64,000 nucleotides of DNA from NCBI RefSeq assembly GCF_013373865.1, contig NC_050475.1, forward strand, positions 9,568,021 through 9,632,020, in the 5' to 3' direction. The stretch comes from Monomorium pharaonis. Taxonomy: Eukaryota > Arthropoda > Insecta > Hymenoptera > Formicidae. The translations under genes were made by a program, and so were the position numbers. The notes below the pieces were generated by a model that searched no databases, was not told the origin of the DNA, and worked only from the letters and a program-made list of their open reading frames with translations. Each line of letters begins with the position of its first letter. Position 1 is the stretch's first letter. Shown piece after piece: positions 23,774 through 34,963 of the stretch.

Positions 23774-24052
23774 TCAATTCGATGTTAACAAATTCTCCAA
23801 GTATCGATATTTCGGCTGTTGCAATGATTTCGAATACACGTACACGTTCCCGAAACGTACGCCGTGCGGACTTTCCAACAAGCTTATGATGACGTTAGTT
23901 TTACCACAATTCGAGGGTCCGCAAATAATCGCACGTATAGTACTCGGCAGCATTTCACCATGCTTACGCTTTTCACCACTGCTACCCATCAGTGGCAATT
24001 TGTCGTCGTAATTTGTAACGCGTATCGCCAACGGTTGTCGTACAAACCTCAT
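23774..24052 (-). pseudogene. N-terminal fragment of A32/FtsK-like packaging ATPase
   Basis: Read from 24,052 downward: a start Met, basic KRKHGEMLPSTIRAII, then Walker A GPSNCGKTNVIISLL, VYVYSKSLQQPKYRYLENLL and a stop. Sequence homology seems to continue for a few residues past a small frame slip to about 23,762, where the tnp2-like transposon begins. It powers packaging of the genome into capsids in Polintons/adintoviruses (family knowledge). The C-terminal end of the same gene is at 12,640-12,808. It diverges from the PLA2-like gene across about 180 bases that should hold both promoters. Confidence 0.82.
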
Positions 24053-24230
24053 TTTCTACTAAATAAAAGGGTAGGATCGAACGCCTATTTATATGCGTGC
24101 AAAACCGCAAATCGTTCAATAGCAAAGATATTCGCGCTGTTATCACATCCCTCTATATATTCCTAGATATTCCTGATCTAGATATTCCTGATTTCAACTG
24201 TCCCGCACCGTTGATAAAGAATTGTAGCGA

Positions 24231-24883
24231 ATGCCATCGGATTGTGGTTTGTTAAATTGCTTGATAAACGCGCTTTTTTCGAGCTACATATCTCTGGATG
24301 TCAGTTTTGCGGCCCGGGAACACACTTGAAAAAACGATTAGCCAGAGGCGATCAAGGTGTAAATCCATTGGACGCAGCGTGCCGCGAACACGATATTGCT
24401 TATTCTCAAAACAACGATCTCGCTAAACGACACGCGGCGGACAAGGTACTCGCCACGAAAGCGTTAGGACGTGTAATTGCAAAAGATTCGGCTCTAAAAG
24501 AGAAAGCTGCTGCTGCTGCCGTTTGGGCAGCTATGAAAGCTAAAACAAAGATTGGCATGGGCATGAAGAAGACGTCGATGAAGAAAAAGACAACGAAAAA
24601 GAAACGAGTACTTCCAACAGCGAAACGAGGCGGTATGTTCCCGATTCTACCGTTATTGAGCGCACTCAGATCCATGATCGGTGGAGCGGCTAGCGTGGCA
24701 AAAGCAGTAAATGATAGTAAAGTCGCGCGAAGTCTGCTTGAGGAGTTACGTCACAATCACACGATGGAAGGTTGCGATGTATATCTTGGTCTATACACAG
24801 GTGGAAAGAAACTATACCTTGCTCCATACAAATATGGAAAAGGTGTAACAGCAAAGGAAAAAAAAACGTCGAAAAAACGTTAA
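24231..24883 (+). pseudogene. PLA2-like capsid-associated protein with basic tail (Polinton/adintovirus-like)
   Basis: An ATG at 24,231 opens the frame, and a slip near 24,280-24,295 moves into the frame that runs to 24,883. The phospholipase A2-like core has the calcium loop QFCGPGTHL and the catalytic pair in CREHDIAYS, as in parvovirus VP1 and adintovirus proteins. Downstream come an Ala-rich helix, a Lys/Met-rich segment (KKTSMKKKTTKKKR), a hydrophobic Gly/Ala stretch and a conserved-looking end (VYLGLYTGGKKLYLAPYKYG). In viruses such enzymes help breach membranes; here it is only homology. Start of a plus-strand late-gene cluster. Apart from the N-terminal slip it is intact. Confidence 0.8.
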
Positions 24884-24885
24884 AA

Positions 24886-25255
24886 ATGCCTGCGGGTGCA
24901 ATGACAAATGTGCAACTGCAGCAACTGGCTATTCGTATGCGTATTCAATACTTTAGAGATGTTTTCATGCGTAATGCATTACCGATAAGCGGTCCACGAC
25001 GAAACGAGAGCGGTATCGTAAACCTGGATGATGTGACGGGTCCCGGTACTCATTGGGTAGCGTACGCAAACAGACAATCACGTGATATATTTCGATAGTT
25101 TTGATAATCTTCGGCCACCTAAAGAACCTAAAGAACTTGTACGATATTTCGGAGACGTTGTGACAAAGATAGAGTACAATCGAACGTTCTATCAAACCTA
25201 CAATCATTTGTGGGCAATTGTGTTTACAGTTTCTCCAAACGGTCGATGCGTATGA
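24886..25255 (+). pseudogene. Adenain-like maturation cysteine protease, frameshifted
   Basis: The ATG at 24,886 lies three bases after the PLA2-like stop. The first frame gives LQQLAIRMRIQYFRDVFMR and GPGTHWVAYANRQS, where His of GTHWVAY matches the adenovirus-type (C5) protease. A base loss near 25,075 moves the acidic motif IYFDSFDNLRPPK to the next frame. The Cys motif ICGQLCLQF is near 25,206-25,232 after another frame change. All three catalytic signatures are thus recognisable but not in one frame. Short length (~120 codons) agrees with Polinton proteases. Confidence 0.75.
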
Positions 25256-25312
25256 ATTTAAAGCTCGACAGCATGTGAATTAATTCAGTATTCGTTGGAC
25301 GGTTTTTCAATC

Positions 25313-26130
25313 ATGTCGTTGATACTTACGCTAATCGGGAAGAGCAGCGTCCTCACTACAACGTACTTTCCAATTATAGATTTGAGCGATAACAATTACG
25401 AGCTCGGTCTAATGAACCTTGAGACTTACAACACGATTCCAAACGTAAATGCTTCGAATAATATATTTTACTTTGATGAAGAAAACGTGGAAATTACGAT
25501 TCCCGAGGGATCGTACAAACTGCAAGCCATAAACGAGTTTTTGAAACACAAAATGCTGAAACGTCTGGAAAATACAGTTAACAATAATAATGAAAAATAA
25601 GACGATGGTAGCGTCACACACATATCGCATAGTGACATCTCAATTGAAGACAACGATGTCGATAAAGACAGCGGTGATACCGATTTCCCGATAGTACTTC
25701 GCGCGAATAACAATACCATGAGGAGCGAGATAATATGCGCCTATAAAATAAATTTTAGCCAGCCCAACAATATTGGATCGTTGATAGAATTTTCTTCAGA
25801 TCGTATATTAAAGCCACGAAAATGATGCAAATCAGATTTATCAATTAACATTATCAACGTAAACATTATCCGCATAGAATGTAACATGACCTCAAGCGCA
25901 TACAGTAACGACAAGCGCGTGCATACGATACACGAATTTTCTCCGAACGTGGCACCAGGATATAAGATCTCGGAAACACCGAGGCAGATCATTTATCTGC
26001 CGATCACTGCACGGAGCATTTTGGATTTAACGATACGCGTCGTCGATTAGCACGGACGATTGCTTAATTTTCGAAGGGAAGAAATCACCGTCAGATTGCA
26101 CGTACGACGACTACGACGATAACGCTTGTG
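25313..26130 (+). pseudogene. Penton-like minor capsid protein, frameshifted
   Basis: From ATG 25,313: LTLIGKSSVLTTTYFPIIDL, NNYELGLMNLETYNTIPNV and EITIPEGSYKLQAINEFLK up to a stop at 25,600. After a slip the sequence continues through about 25,740-26,110 (INFSQPNNIGSLIEFSS, INIINVNIIRIECNM, HTIHEFSPNVAPGYKISETP, REEITVRLHVRR) with in-frame stops near 25,823 and 26,048. Position between protease and major capsid, and the beta-rich pattern, fit the single jelly-roll penton of insect Polintons/adintoviruses. The role is inferred from context. Confidence 0.62.
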
Positions 26131-26298
26131 TAGACGCATGCTCATGTTGAACGGGCACGTAAAAGATAACACATTATTTACAAAACCGACATTTAGTAAT
26201 AAATTTTAATCATCAAGAAAAGAAGTTTGCACTGAGAAAAAGAAACTTACTGCGTCGAACGTTGCATTTCTTCAATCTTTAGGATTCGCAGTACGACA

Positions 26299-26771
26299 AT
26301 GACGGACATCTTAAACATCGAGAATGGGCCGATCTTCGATGATCGCATCATCAAGATCGAGACTCACACGTACAATCCGTTTGCTTCATACAATGTTTGA
26401 TCACAGCGATGAGATAAGAATACCTATACAACACCAAGATTTATACACGTCACCGTCTGAAAGTTTTCTATACATCGAGGGAAAAGTTACGATAAAAAAA
26501 AATAGTTGCGGGGTCTAATGCGACATTGGGGAATAATTGCATCGCGTTTATGTTTGATGAGATTCGATATGAACTTGACGGCGTAGAGATTGATCGCAAC
26601 AGAAACGTTGAAATAACCAGCACGCTTAAGAATTATATAACCATGTCAACCAACAGAACAAAAATTGCGAATAACGCTGGTTGGGATCCGTGGTATCATA
26701 TAAATGGATACTTTAATTTTTGTGTATCGCTTAACAATGTCACTCATTTCACATTGTTGCCAGGTTGGTGA
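26299..26771 (+). pseudogene. Major capsid protein (double jelly-roll), N-terminal fragment
   Basis: From ATG 26,299 through three frames: early IENGPIFDDRIIKIETHTYN, then DEIRIPIQHQDLYT and SFLYIEGKVTIKK (26,400-26,505), then NNCIAFMFDEIRYELDGVEI and AGWDPWYHINGYFNFCV (26,526-26,771). These match the N-terminal part of the hexon-like capsid protein of insect Polinton/adintovirus elements. Only about 155 codons of an expected several hundred remain, with two frameshifts. Homology ends near 26,771, where unrelated AT-rich sequence starts. This marks the right limit of the recognisable element. Confidence 0.75.
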
Positions 26772-27043
26772 TTTATCAGTTCTGGTGATTATTTATTCCG
26801 TCTGGGATTATTTTTTCTTTTTTGGTGATTTTTGTTTTTGGTGATTTTAGCGTTTACTGATGCTATCTTTTCATGTATGCACGTGTTTATCTCCACGATG
26901 CATGAAAATTTTCCATGCATCGTGGAGATAAACAAATGAAAAAGAGGCTTTAGTGAATGTCGCTGCCGACTAATAGTCAAATACGAAGTATTCAATTGAG
27001 TATTCTGTGCGTTGTTCCGCGCTTTACAGCTAGTCTTAAGTAC
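26772..27043. other. Spacer with a perfect small hairpin
   Basis: No gene. GTTTATCTCCACGATGCATG at 26,885-26,904 is repeated as its complement at 26,914-26,933 (20-base stem, 9-base loop). Confidence 0.7.
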
Positions 27044-29031
27044 TGTGACGTGACAGCCGCAGGCTGCGGTCCGTCACAAGGCCCTGAGGGCCTTTACGCA
27101 TTAACATCACGCGGGCCCTGCGTCCTCCCGCTCAGGAGCGGACGCAAAAGCGTGTTATCTCGTGTTTTTGTGTGTGATGTCTTACGTGCTGTCCGTTCGA
27201 TTAATTATTAAGATTTTTGCGAGCGCTGTATCGCGGGTGCGGCGGAGATCGGTGGCTCTGGAGATCTCTTTGTAATTTTTGGACGTCTCGTCTCGACAGA
27301 GAACCTTCCCGGAGGTCGCAGAGTGAGTGGACATCGAGGGAGTAAAAAAAGACTCTTTCTAAGCGGGGGTCCGCAGGTAATGCCGCCCTTATCTTGCCTA
27401 CCATTTGTGCTGTTTGAGAATTCCGATACTGCCGCCGAATCACGCTTTCAGGATTCAGCGACGGCGCGCGAAGCCGGCATCCCGACAGGGCGACTGCAGA
27501 CCCGGTGCCGCATGAAGTCCGGCGGAAGGATCGCGACAGCTTATGATCAGCGAACGCCCCGTCAAGGAAGAAATAACACCCTGGTGGCGGAGGATGCGCC
27601 CGGCAAAGAGAGAAGAGACTGCCGCGGAAGGAGGCGCCAGGATTCTCGTGCACGGGGCCCCTAATTATCGACCGCCGCGCTTGGATCGATCAGCCGGCGA
27701 CAGCGTGTGCACTGCGCTCTGCGCGAAAATCGATTTTCAGGAAGGCGGCCAATAAGGGCCCGGCGTACCGGAGGCAAGGTAGGGCGCGCCGCCGAGCGGC
27801 CCCCGCGAGATCCAGGATTCCTCACTCGTGCTGCGGACGTATTATATACTGTGCGTGTGTTTCGGAGTCCCGAGCCCAGATTTGTGAGAGAGGACGCAGG
27901 AGCCGAGATCATCCCAACCCGGAGGAGGCAAGCGAGACAAAGGCGACGTGGTAAAAGTGTCAAAATACTGTAAAGCTACCGATTTCGCGGGTTGGGCGAG
28001 CCGCGGAAGAGTCGCGTAGTTACCGTTGTATTTTCCGACGTATTAAGTGAAGCCACGAACTCGCGGAATTATCGGAGCATCGTTGTCTCGCCCGATCGCG
28101 CCCGCCCGCGTGATTTCGCTCCGTGCTGTGCATTTCGTGTTATCACTGCGTTGCGTGTGCGTCCCGATCCGCAGCCGAGTCAATCGTAATTTCGTCCGGT
28201 AGTCGTATCACGAATTGTTCCCGTGTTGTAAATTGTCGCGCATTTGTAAGTTATTGTTAGTATTGTTTAATTTGGTCGATCGCATTTAGGTCGCGAATCC
28301 TTCGGTAATTGCGCTCTGGTAATAATTGATGTAATCGTCGTGAACCGCCTGGTTGGCGAGTGACTAATAATTATCGCGCTTATTACTCGCGAGATTCTTT
28401 AGCGCGCGGAAGGACACGAGTTTGTCGCGTGCCGCGCGGGCTCGGAGTTACCGTTCGTCCCGTTCGCCCTTGGCGAAGCCGTCATCTTATCGGGAGTTTG
28501 GCGTCCACCAACGACGCCGGGTCAAGCGTAGACAAGCCGGAGAATTCCTGCGTACGCACAATAACCCGCTCGTTAAGCATCCCGTTTTCGCGATATTCGA
28601 TACCCAGCGGTCGTCAGCTGGTAACGCGCGCGAGTCATCGCCGCTCTACAGAGTCGTCTAACCTTGTAATATCTACGATCAAATACATTTGTTAATTTCT
28701 TTATTACATTTACGTTGTGTAAATAATTCTCTCGCCTTCCCGATTCCATCCGCCCGCGCCGAACCTCCCCCTCTGCCATTTTAGGGCTGAGCAGCTGGAT
28801 ATTGGAGCCGCTAACGCCCCGGTCGCCTAACGAGCGCCCGTCTTTCCCGCGATTTTATTACCGTCACGATAATTAGCGATGCAAACAGAGTGGTACGCTT
28901 AACGTACCTGGCGCCCAACTGAGTATTGCATCGGGAAATTTCACGAAGACAGTCGCCTCGACACCCGGGCAGCTCAGGGCCGCGACCAGGGACGGAGGCG
29001 AAGTTGGCCGTCGCTCGCGAGCACGGTTACA
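27044..29031. mobile_element. Long terminal repeat-like element, 1,988 bp, GTAC duplication (copy 2, inverted)
   Basis: Reverse-complement relative of 15,720-17,696, running TGTGACGTGACAGCCGCAGG to GAGCACGGTTACA, flanked by exact GTAC copies. The copies share their whole length with substitutions and some small indels. ORFs (27,201-27,653; 28,360-28,695) mirror those in copy 1 but lack domains and differ in frame breaks. Interpreted as a solo LTR. Confidence 0.72.
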
Positions 29032-29274
29032 GTACCTTTGTACAACGTACGTTAATAAAATAAATCGTTTGACTTCCTGTAAACCGGGATTCCTTGTTCT
29101 CAAAGATTGTATTTTATATTGACAATAAAAAAAATTGGGTATTCTTATAAAAATCGATTGTAATTGGTCAGTTTTTTATGGGTTAAAGCTTAAATTCTTC
29201 ATTGTAGACTAGGGTTGAGCCAAATAATATAGCCTAACTTATAGTTTATTTATTTTAACAGTCCGAATAAAAGA

Positions 29275-29524
29275 ATGAGTGATACAAATGATAAGTACAA
29301 CACTCTTTCCGACGATGAAAAAAACCAGCGAGACCGTTCAAAAAGAAAAAACATTATGCCCACAAATACAAAGAAGCATGGAGGTGTAATCCTGAATTTC
29401 GTAGGTGGTTATCAACAAGTAAGAGAGGTGAAAACTACTTCCACTGCAAAGTGTGCAATGAAGATTTGATTGGCGGTCTAACTGCGGTCAAGAAACACAA
29501 TGTACGGAAGAAGCATATTTTGTA
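29275..29524 (+). pseudogene. Zinc-finger N-terminal fragment of a transposase-like gene
   Basis: An ATG at 29,275 opens a Lys/Asp-rich start (YNTLSDDEKNQRDRSKRK). One base is missing in an A run near 29,350. The next frame then reads EAWRCNPEFRRWLSTSKRG and a CxxC...H...H finger (YFHCKVCNEDLIGG; KKHNVRKKH) to a stop at 29,524. A splice-acceptor-like TTTTAACAG lies just upstream of the ATG. The finger resembles BED/C2H2-type N-termini of hAT-like transposases; no catalytic region follows. A fragment of the MITE at ~42,715-42,845 lies just upstream (29,147-29,216). Confidence 0.5.
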
Positions 29525-29535
29525 ATGTAATGCTG

Positions 29536-29960
29536 TTAAGGGGATACTAAACTGTTCTGTTTTATCATTAATTTTTTGGACACCGAAATCTTTTTATTGA
29601 TTGCATGGAATTGAAAATCCTTCTCCAAAATTAAAGTACAGATAATAACATGGTGCGCTGCGATTAATTTCATACGAAAAACAAAAGAAAGTTAGAAAAT
29701 TATATTTTTGTTATCGACTTCTGTAGTCGACTCGTGAAAATATTTGCTGCGTATAAAAGTTTCAGACTTTGTACGTATAAAATAAGCATGGGGCGCACTT
29801 GGCATTTCAGTAAAGAACAATACTGTGCTTTTAGAATAAGCCTAGGAACCTTAAAAAAAAGTTTTCGGTGTTTAAAAATTTTACATATTACATGCATGCG
29901 GAATTGGTGCGAAGAGCACAACAGAGCTGTAAGTGCAAAGAAAAAAGTGCAAGATTAGTG
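29536..29960 (+). repeat. Diverged dispersed repeat, related to 38,944-39,315
   Basis: Shares AAGGGGAT(A/C)CTAAA, AAAATCCTTCTCCA, AATTAAAGTA, and ATACGAAAAA with the later copy in the same order. It is GC-poor and without a supported gene. The start motif also appears near 59,078. Confidence 0.65.
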
Positions 29961-32189
29961 CGATGATATTCTAAGAGATGGCAGTGCAATTTGTTGATAA
30001 AATATATCGACCGGCTCTGTTTGAGGTTAGTTAGGTTATTCTGTCAAATCATTACGCGTGTGAATTACGTGTGTGAATAAATTTTTGCAGTGATCATGTT
30101 ACGTGTAATTGGTGCTTGTGATTTAGTGAGAAAATTGATATAATAATTAGAGACATCTCTCTTGACGCAAAATATCCTGTTCAAAGGATGGGTCTAAACT
30201 GTCTATAGGTTTGTTTTATGTATAATAAATTAAACACGAAGAAAATTGTTTTGATGATCGCAAATTACGTATTTTAAAATAAATTGCATTGAGCAATATG
30301 TAATTACATGTATTGCATAAAATATAATGTTGCAAACGTTTCTTATTTTAAGTTATCTTTAATGCAAAATTAAATTATCATCTCGTATAAGTTTAAAATT
30401 GTAATACTAATTAGAAAAAGGTGGAGATATGCATTTAACAAATAATTATGAAAAAGTATTAACAATCCACATTTCTTATATAGGTTTATATCAGTATAAC
30501 TGGCTGAAGTATAACTTTAATTAATATTCCTAGTAGTAGCAATTTCTTGCAAAACTGCTATAAATCTTACAGCAGATCTTGGGAGATCTTTCAGCAGAAC
30601 GTTATGATTTGTTTCCTTATTTTGTTCAAGATCTGCACATCTTTTCTGCTTAGAAAGAATGTCAGTCTGCTGACAGACTGTTGGCAGACAGTTTACAGTT
30701 ATGAAAAGAATATGCTTCAAGATTGTTCAATTTCTTTGCAGTAAATATCTGCAAACAGTTCATTGCGCATGTACAGTGCACGAATCTTACAGCAGACTGC
30801 ATAGACTGCTAGCAGGGCGATTGATAATAATCTTTTATATATTTGATTGAATTCTGCTGCAATTACTGCATGCAGATTCTGCTTCGCGGAAAATGCTACT
30901 AGGGATAATCTTAATTTCACATGTCAACATATGTTATATCTACATAACATAAATTTTTGGTACATTTCCGACTATAATGTACTTGATTTAATACACAATT
31001 TACCAATATTTATTTTTTTCAATAATCTTGACATTTATTATTTTAAATCTTTGCAAATATGTTTTCATGTCCTGACAAAGTCTTCCATTCTTACTGTTAC
31101 TTCTATTTGGACAGTATATTTGATCTTCATAATTAGAAATATTTTAATTATACATGACCATTTTTACATGACTATATGATAATTCATATAATGTTATACA
31201 TGTATTGAAAGGAAACTATATAAGGTTGGAATGTTTGCGGCATTATATTTTATGTAATTGCATATCGCTCAATACAATTTTTTTGTACTTTTAGTCATTA
31301 AAATTGACTGACACAGAAATGTAATAATATATATAAATGTCAATATTTTTCATATTTAAAATAATACTTTGAATCAGAAAACCTTAGAAATTTTTAAATA
31401 TCTTAAAAATATCTTACACAATGAAAAGTTATATTTGTTAAAAAATGTTTAATGGAAAAAATGACATTGAAATGAATAACCGTTATTGTTTGATAATTAC
31501 CTAAGGAGTAAAATAAGAGGGAATAAAGTTAAGTAACTTCGTCAAGTTGTTTTAATTCAAGTAGTATTTAATATCATAGAAGGGCAGCAAATGGATAACG
31601 CTAGACAAAGATAACATTAATAAATTGCACTATTACACTAACAGTAAATTTTTGTATTCTTAATATCAAGATGACAGTAATCGCCAGTAAAAAAAAGGCA
31701 GTAAACTAACTGTAGCGACAAGTACAAAAACTTTGGTTAATGATACTGTAACCTGTTCCTTATGTTATCAATGGCAATTGCACGTTTACTCGAAAATGAA
31801 AGGAATACTCCATCAATATGTCATTAAAATTAATTGCCTTTACATATTCTTGACTTACAAAACAGAGAACTGGGCCCAAGCACATTTTACACATAAACAA
31901 AACATTCGATAAAGAAATATAAGCACACACAATTCTTAGAGTTATACGAATAATTAATAAGATTAATAATAAGAGTATGAACTAATGAGACAAAGAAAAG
32001 AATACTTACAATCTCAACCTAGCAAATAAAGTACAATGTAGACGTGAGATAAGCAAACTGAAAATTATAAGCATTAAATTAATATAATGTTAAGAATAAT
32101 AAATTCATACCGCCGCGTCCATTACAAGTATCGTTATAATAGACTTTCAGGCCTTGTCATCATTGTATACTTAACAAGATTAGACAATA
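29961..32189. other. AT-rich intergenic region; possible TIR element at 30,527-30,904
   Basis: No gene seen. 30,527-30,904 starts CCTAGTAGTAGCA and ends with a complement of CCTAGTAGCA, and is full of CAGCAGA/TCTGCTG motifs in both orientations, so it may be a degraded TIR element. The remainder is plain AT-rich sequence. Confidence 0.4.
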
Positions 32190-32890
32190 TAACTCTTAAT
32201 ATAGTTCATAAGATTTCAGATAGTGCGTGAACCGGAAATAAAGCGCATGCTTCATTCGCATAGAGAGAGAGAAGGGCAATATGGCCGCCCAACCACGCCG
32301 CCACGTGGTCGGCGTACATGCCCCCTTTGTTTCGGCTCGTCTTCAAGCGAAGCCCCTTTGAATCGGTTCGTCTTCTAGCGAAGCCCTTTGAATCAGTTCG
32401 TCTTCCAGCGAACTCTCTACGTATGTGATCGACGAGGCAGTCGGCCAACGCTACGTAACTCTGAATAAAGAAAGATGCGTATGTACGCATTAACAATGTG
32501 TATCGTCTCCAAGCTATTCCATGCTAACGAATAAGACGATATTTCGACTCACACTCAATTAACTGTCTCCACGCTAGAGAAGAGAGATGTGATATCACAC
32601 TAGAAACGATAACGATCGTTCTCAAAACGTTCCCGATTGCCGGGATATCTCAGTTCTACTAGACTATACCTTCAAGGGAATACTCGACCAACTGCCTGTG
32701 CATGCCTCGTGCGAGCAGTTCCGAGCCCCCGCGCCTCACCGATCCTAACCGAAGGACCCCGAACCGTCCCGAATCGTTTCTCCTTTCGGTACGGCTCGTC
32801 GGGACCCCAGTCGGTCGGTGATGTCGCCCTAGTCTTGCCCCCTCTCCTCTGGAACCGAACACCACGCGGTTTCTCAATTCTACAGTTATT
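32190..32890. other. GC-rich island, possibly an unplaced LTR
   Basis: Composition is sharply richer in GC than its flanks. Three imperfect ~33-bp tandem units (GTTCGTCTTC(A/T)AGCGAA) lie at 32,335-32,415 and AATAAA at 32,463. Several overlapping short ORFs on both strands have no domain. It resembles the other LTRs in texture, but no TG...CA ends with a target duplication could be fixed. Confidence 0.35.
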
Positions 32891-34805
32891 GTATACATTT
32901 TTTATATAAGTTTTAAAAGATTGATAACAATCTAGCGCTGTGTGCAATAATTTTTAAAGAAAACATTTTTAAAGAAAATTTCTAAAGAAAACAATTATTT
33001 CATTATAAATGTATCTTTTTATATTCTTGCCACTTTTACATCTTTTTAAATTCTTGCCATTGTTGTTGAGTAAAGAATTTTAATGTAATATCAACTATTT
33101 ATTTTATCTTTCATTTCTTTCATTAATTCTGTTGTTCCTTTTCTGATTATAGATGCAAAAATGACACATTGACCGTGTTCAAACTGGATAAAGTCTACTA
33201 GTCGTCTAGCCGAGTGATTGAATGTGATTGATTGATTAGATCTATAAGTAATAATCAATTATGCATGTTCAATCCCTCAGCAAGCAGGCTAGCTATTGTA
33301 TCTGGTTGAACATACTAATTGTATAATGATGGAATCGTTCTGTACGGCTATATATAATCGTTTGTGGCCAATTTATTTTGAAGGTTTTACTATAATCCGT
33401 CCCTGTCATCATGAGAGGATCACAGGTAGCAAAGTACAAATTATGATATGTGACCAAGCATTGTATAGTGGTTTGATTAACTTTATACCCTAAACATAGT
33501 TTTTATTTTTTGTATGATTATGATTTATTTTTTTTAAATATATTATTGAGAGTTATATTTGGAAATTATTGTGCACTGTCGCGCATTTGTTATTAGTTCT
33601 ATCTAATTAATATTTTACATTAAAAAAATTTTTGTTCCTGTATAAAGGATTCTATATGTAGTATAAAAATGTAATAATCGTAATGAATTTTAACAAAATG
33701 CCAAAAACGTTTCTCGTAAGCTGGCTAATTAAAAAAATTGCCACCGATCGAACTGGCCTTATCGAAAGTTCTTTCTCGCATTATTGCTCTCACATTCTGC
33801 GTGTCGGATATATTTTATATAAATAAAACATTTTTTATGCAAAATATTTTTATTTATATGTAGTTATAGTTATTTTTCTTAGTCAAAATTAATCATTAGT
33901 TGCTCGAGTGCTTTGTTACCGATGTTCAGTTTTCGCGGAATATCTCGTGGGGGGAGGGAGTGGAGAAGCAGGAGAAGCTTGAAGTCCGCGAACGAAGACA
34001 GAAAACCACTTCGGGAGTTTCTCTTTCGACACGGAGAACAACGTTTTTCCTTGCGAAGTAGTTTTTTAACTACCGCTGAATGCGTGGAAATTTATATCTT
34101 TAGCGTACGAGAGCTGTCGTTCTAATGTTTAATGGGATTTTCTACATCCTTCAGGACTATTACGCTATAAATGACTCGTAAAGATTCCGATGAGAAAAAC
34201 TCCTCCATAGCAAATAGCGATAAACACGCGTGGATCTAACTTCGGAAATAGCGATGGAGCACGCTTTTGTATTATGCCAGGTGAAACTTAAAGAATAATT
34301 AAAAAATAAACAGCTGGAAGAAACGTTTTGCACTATAATTAAATGGATTCATCAATTTTGGCAATGTAGCGCGATAAACAACCTGACATGCGTGATATTC
34401 AGTGGGTAAATTAATATCGCAAACGGTTCTTCTTTTTTATATATCAAGACGGAGGACATCGTTATACGAACTTAGAAAAAAATACTGGAACCGTTCAACC
34501 ATCTTGAGAATTATTTATATAAAATAAAATAATTTTTTTTAAATATCGGATACAGTAGTATCAAAGGAATCTATCTGGCTATGTATCAGTTTAGATTTAT
34601 AACACGCTAAATAACTTTTGTTAATAGAAATATATTTTATAATTTTTACTTATACATTATATATATTCTTACATCTAAGTTATGTAAGATTATATTTTAT
34701 AGTAGGATTACAGTAGGATAATAAAAAATATTTAAAAAAATATATATAAAGGTATATTAAACTTATTATCACAACTTTTATTTTGCCGCCAAAAATATTG
34801 TTGGT
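32891..34805. other. Intergenic region, no gene seen
   Basis: AT-rich sequence with a moderately GC-balanced patch at ~33,900-34,420 that lacks repeats seen elsewhere in the window and could be unique host DNA. The 70-codon ORF at 33,913 is too short and plain to support. Confidence 0.4.
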
Positions 34806-34963
34806 CCCAGATAGAACACAGAAATCATATTGTAAAACATAAAATCATAAAATAAAATAAGTGAAAAATAAAATTATAAAATAAAGTAAAACAAAATTAT
34901 AAAATAGTGACAAATAAAATAATGTTTTTATGATTATTATATGATTCTGTGTTCTATCTGGGG
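34806..34963. mobile_element. 158-bp MITE with CCCAGATAGAACACAGAA ends
   Basis: CCCAGATAGAACACAGAA at the left pairs with TTCTGTGTTCTATCTGGG at the right, followed on both sides by matching ATCATAT-type sequence. The middle is a run of AAATAAAATTATAAAAT repeats. The end motif is loosely like CCCAGTGAACACA of 22,573-23,639. Confidence 0.8.

Noticed and set aside
33913..34125. 70-codon ORF in unique-looking sequence
   Set aside because: Too short, no motif, no neighbouring exon with compatible splice sites noticed.
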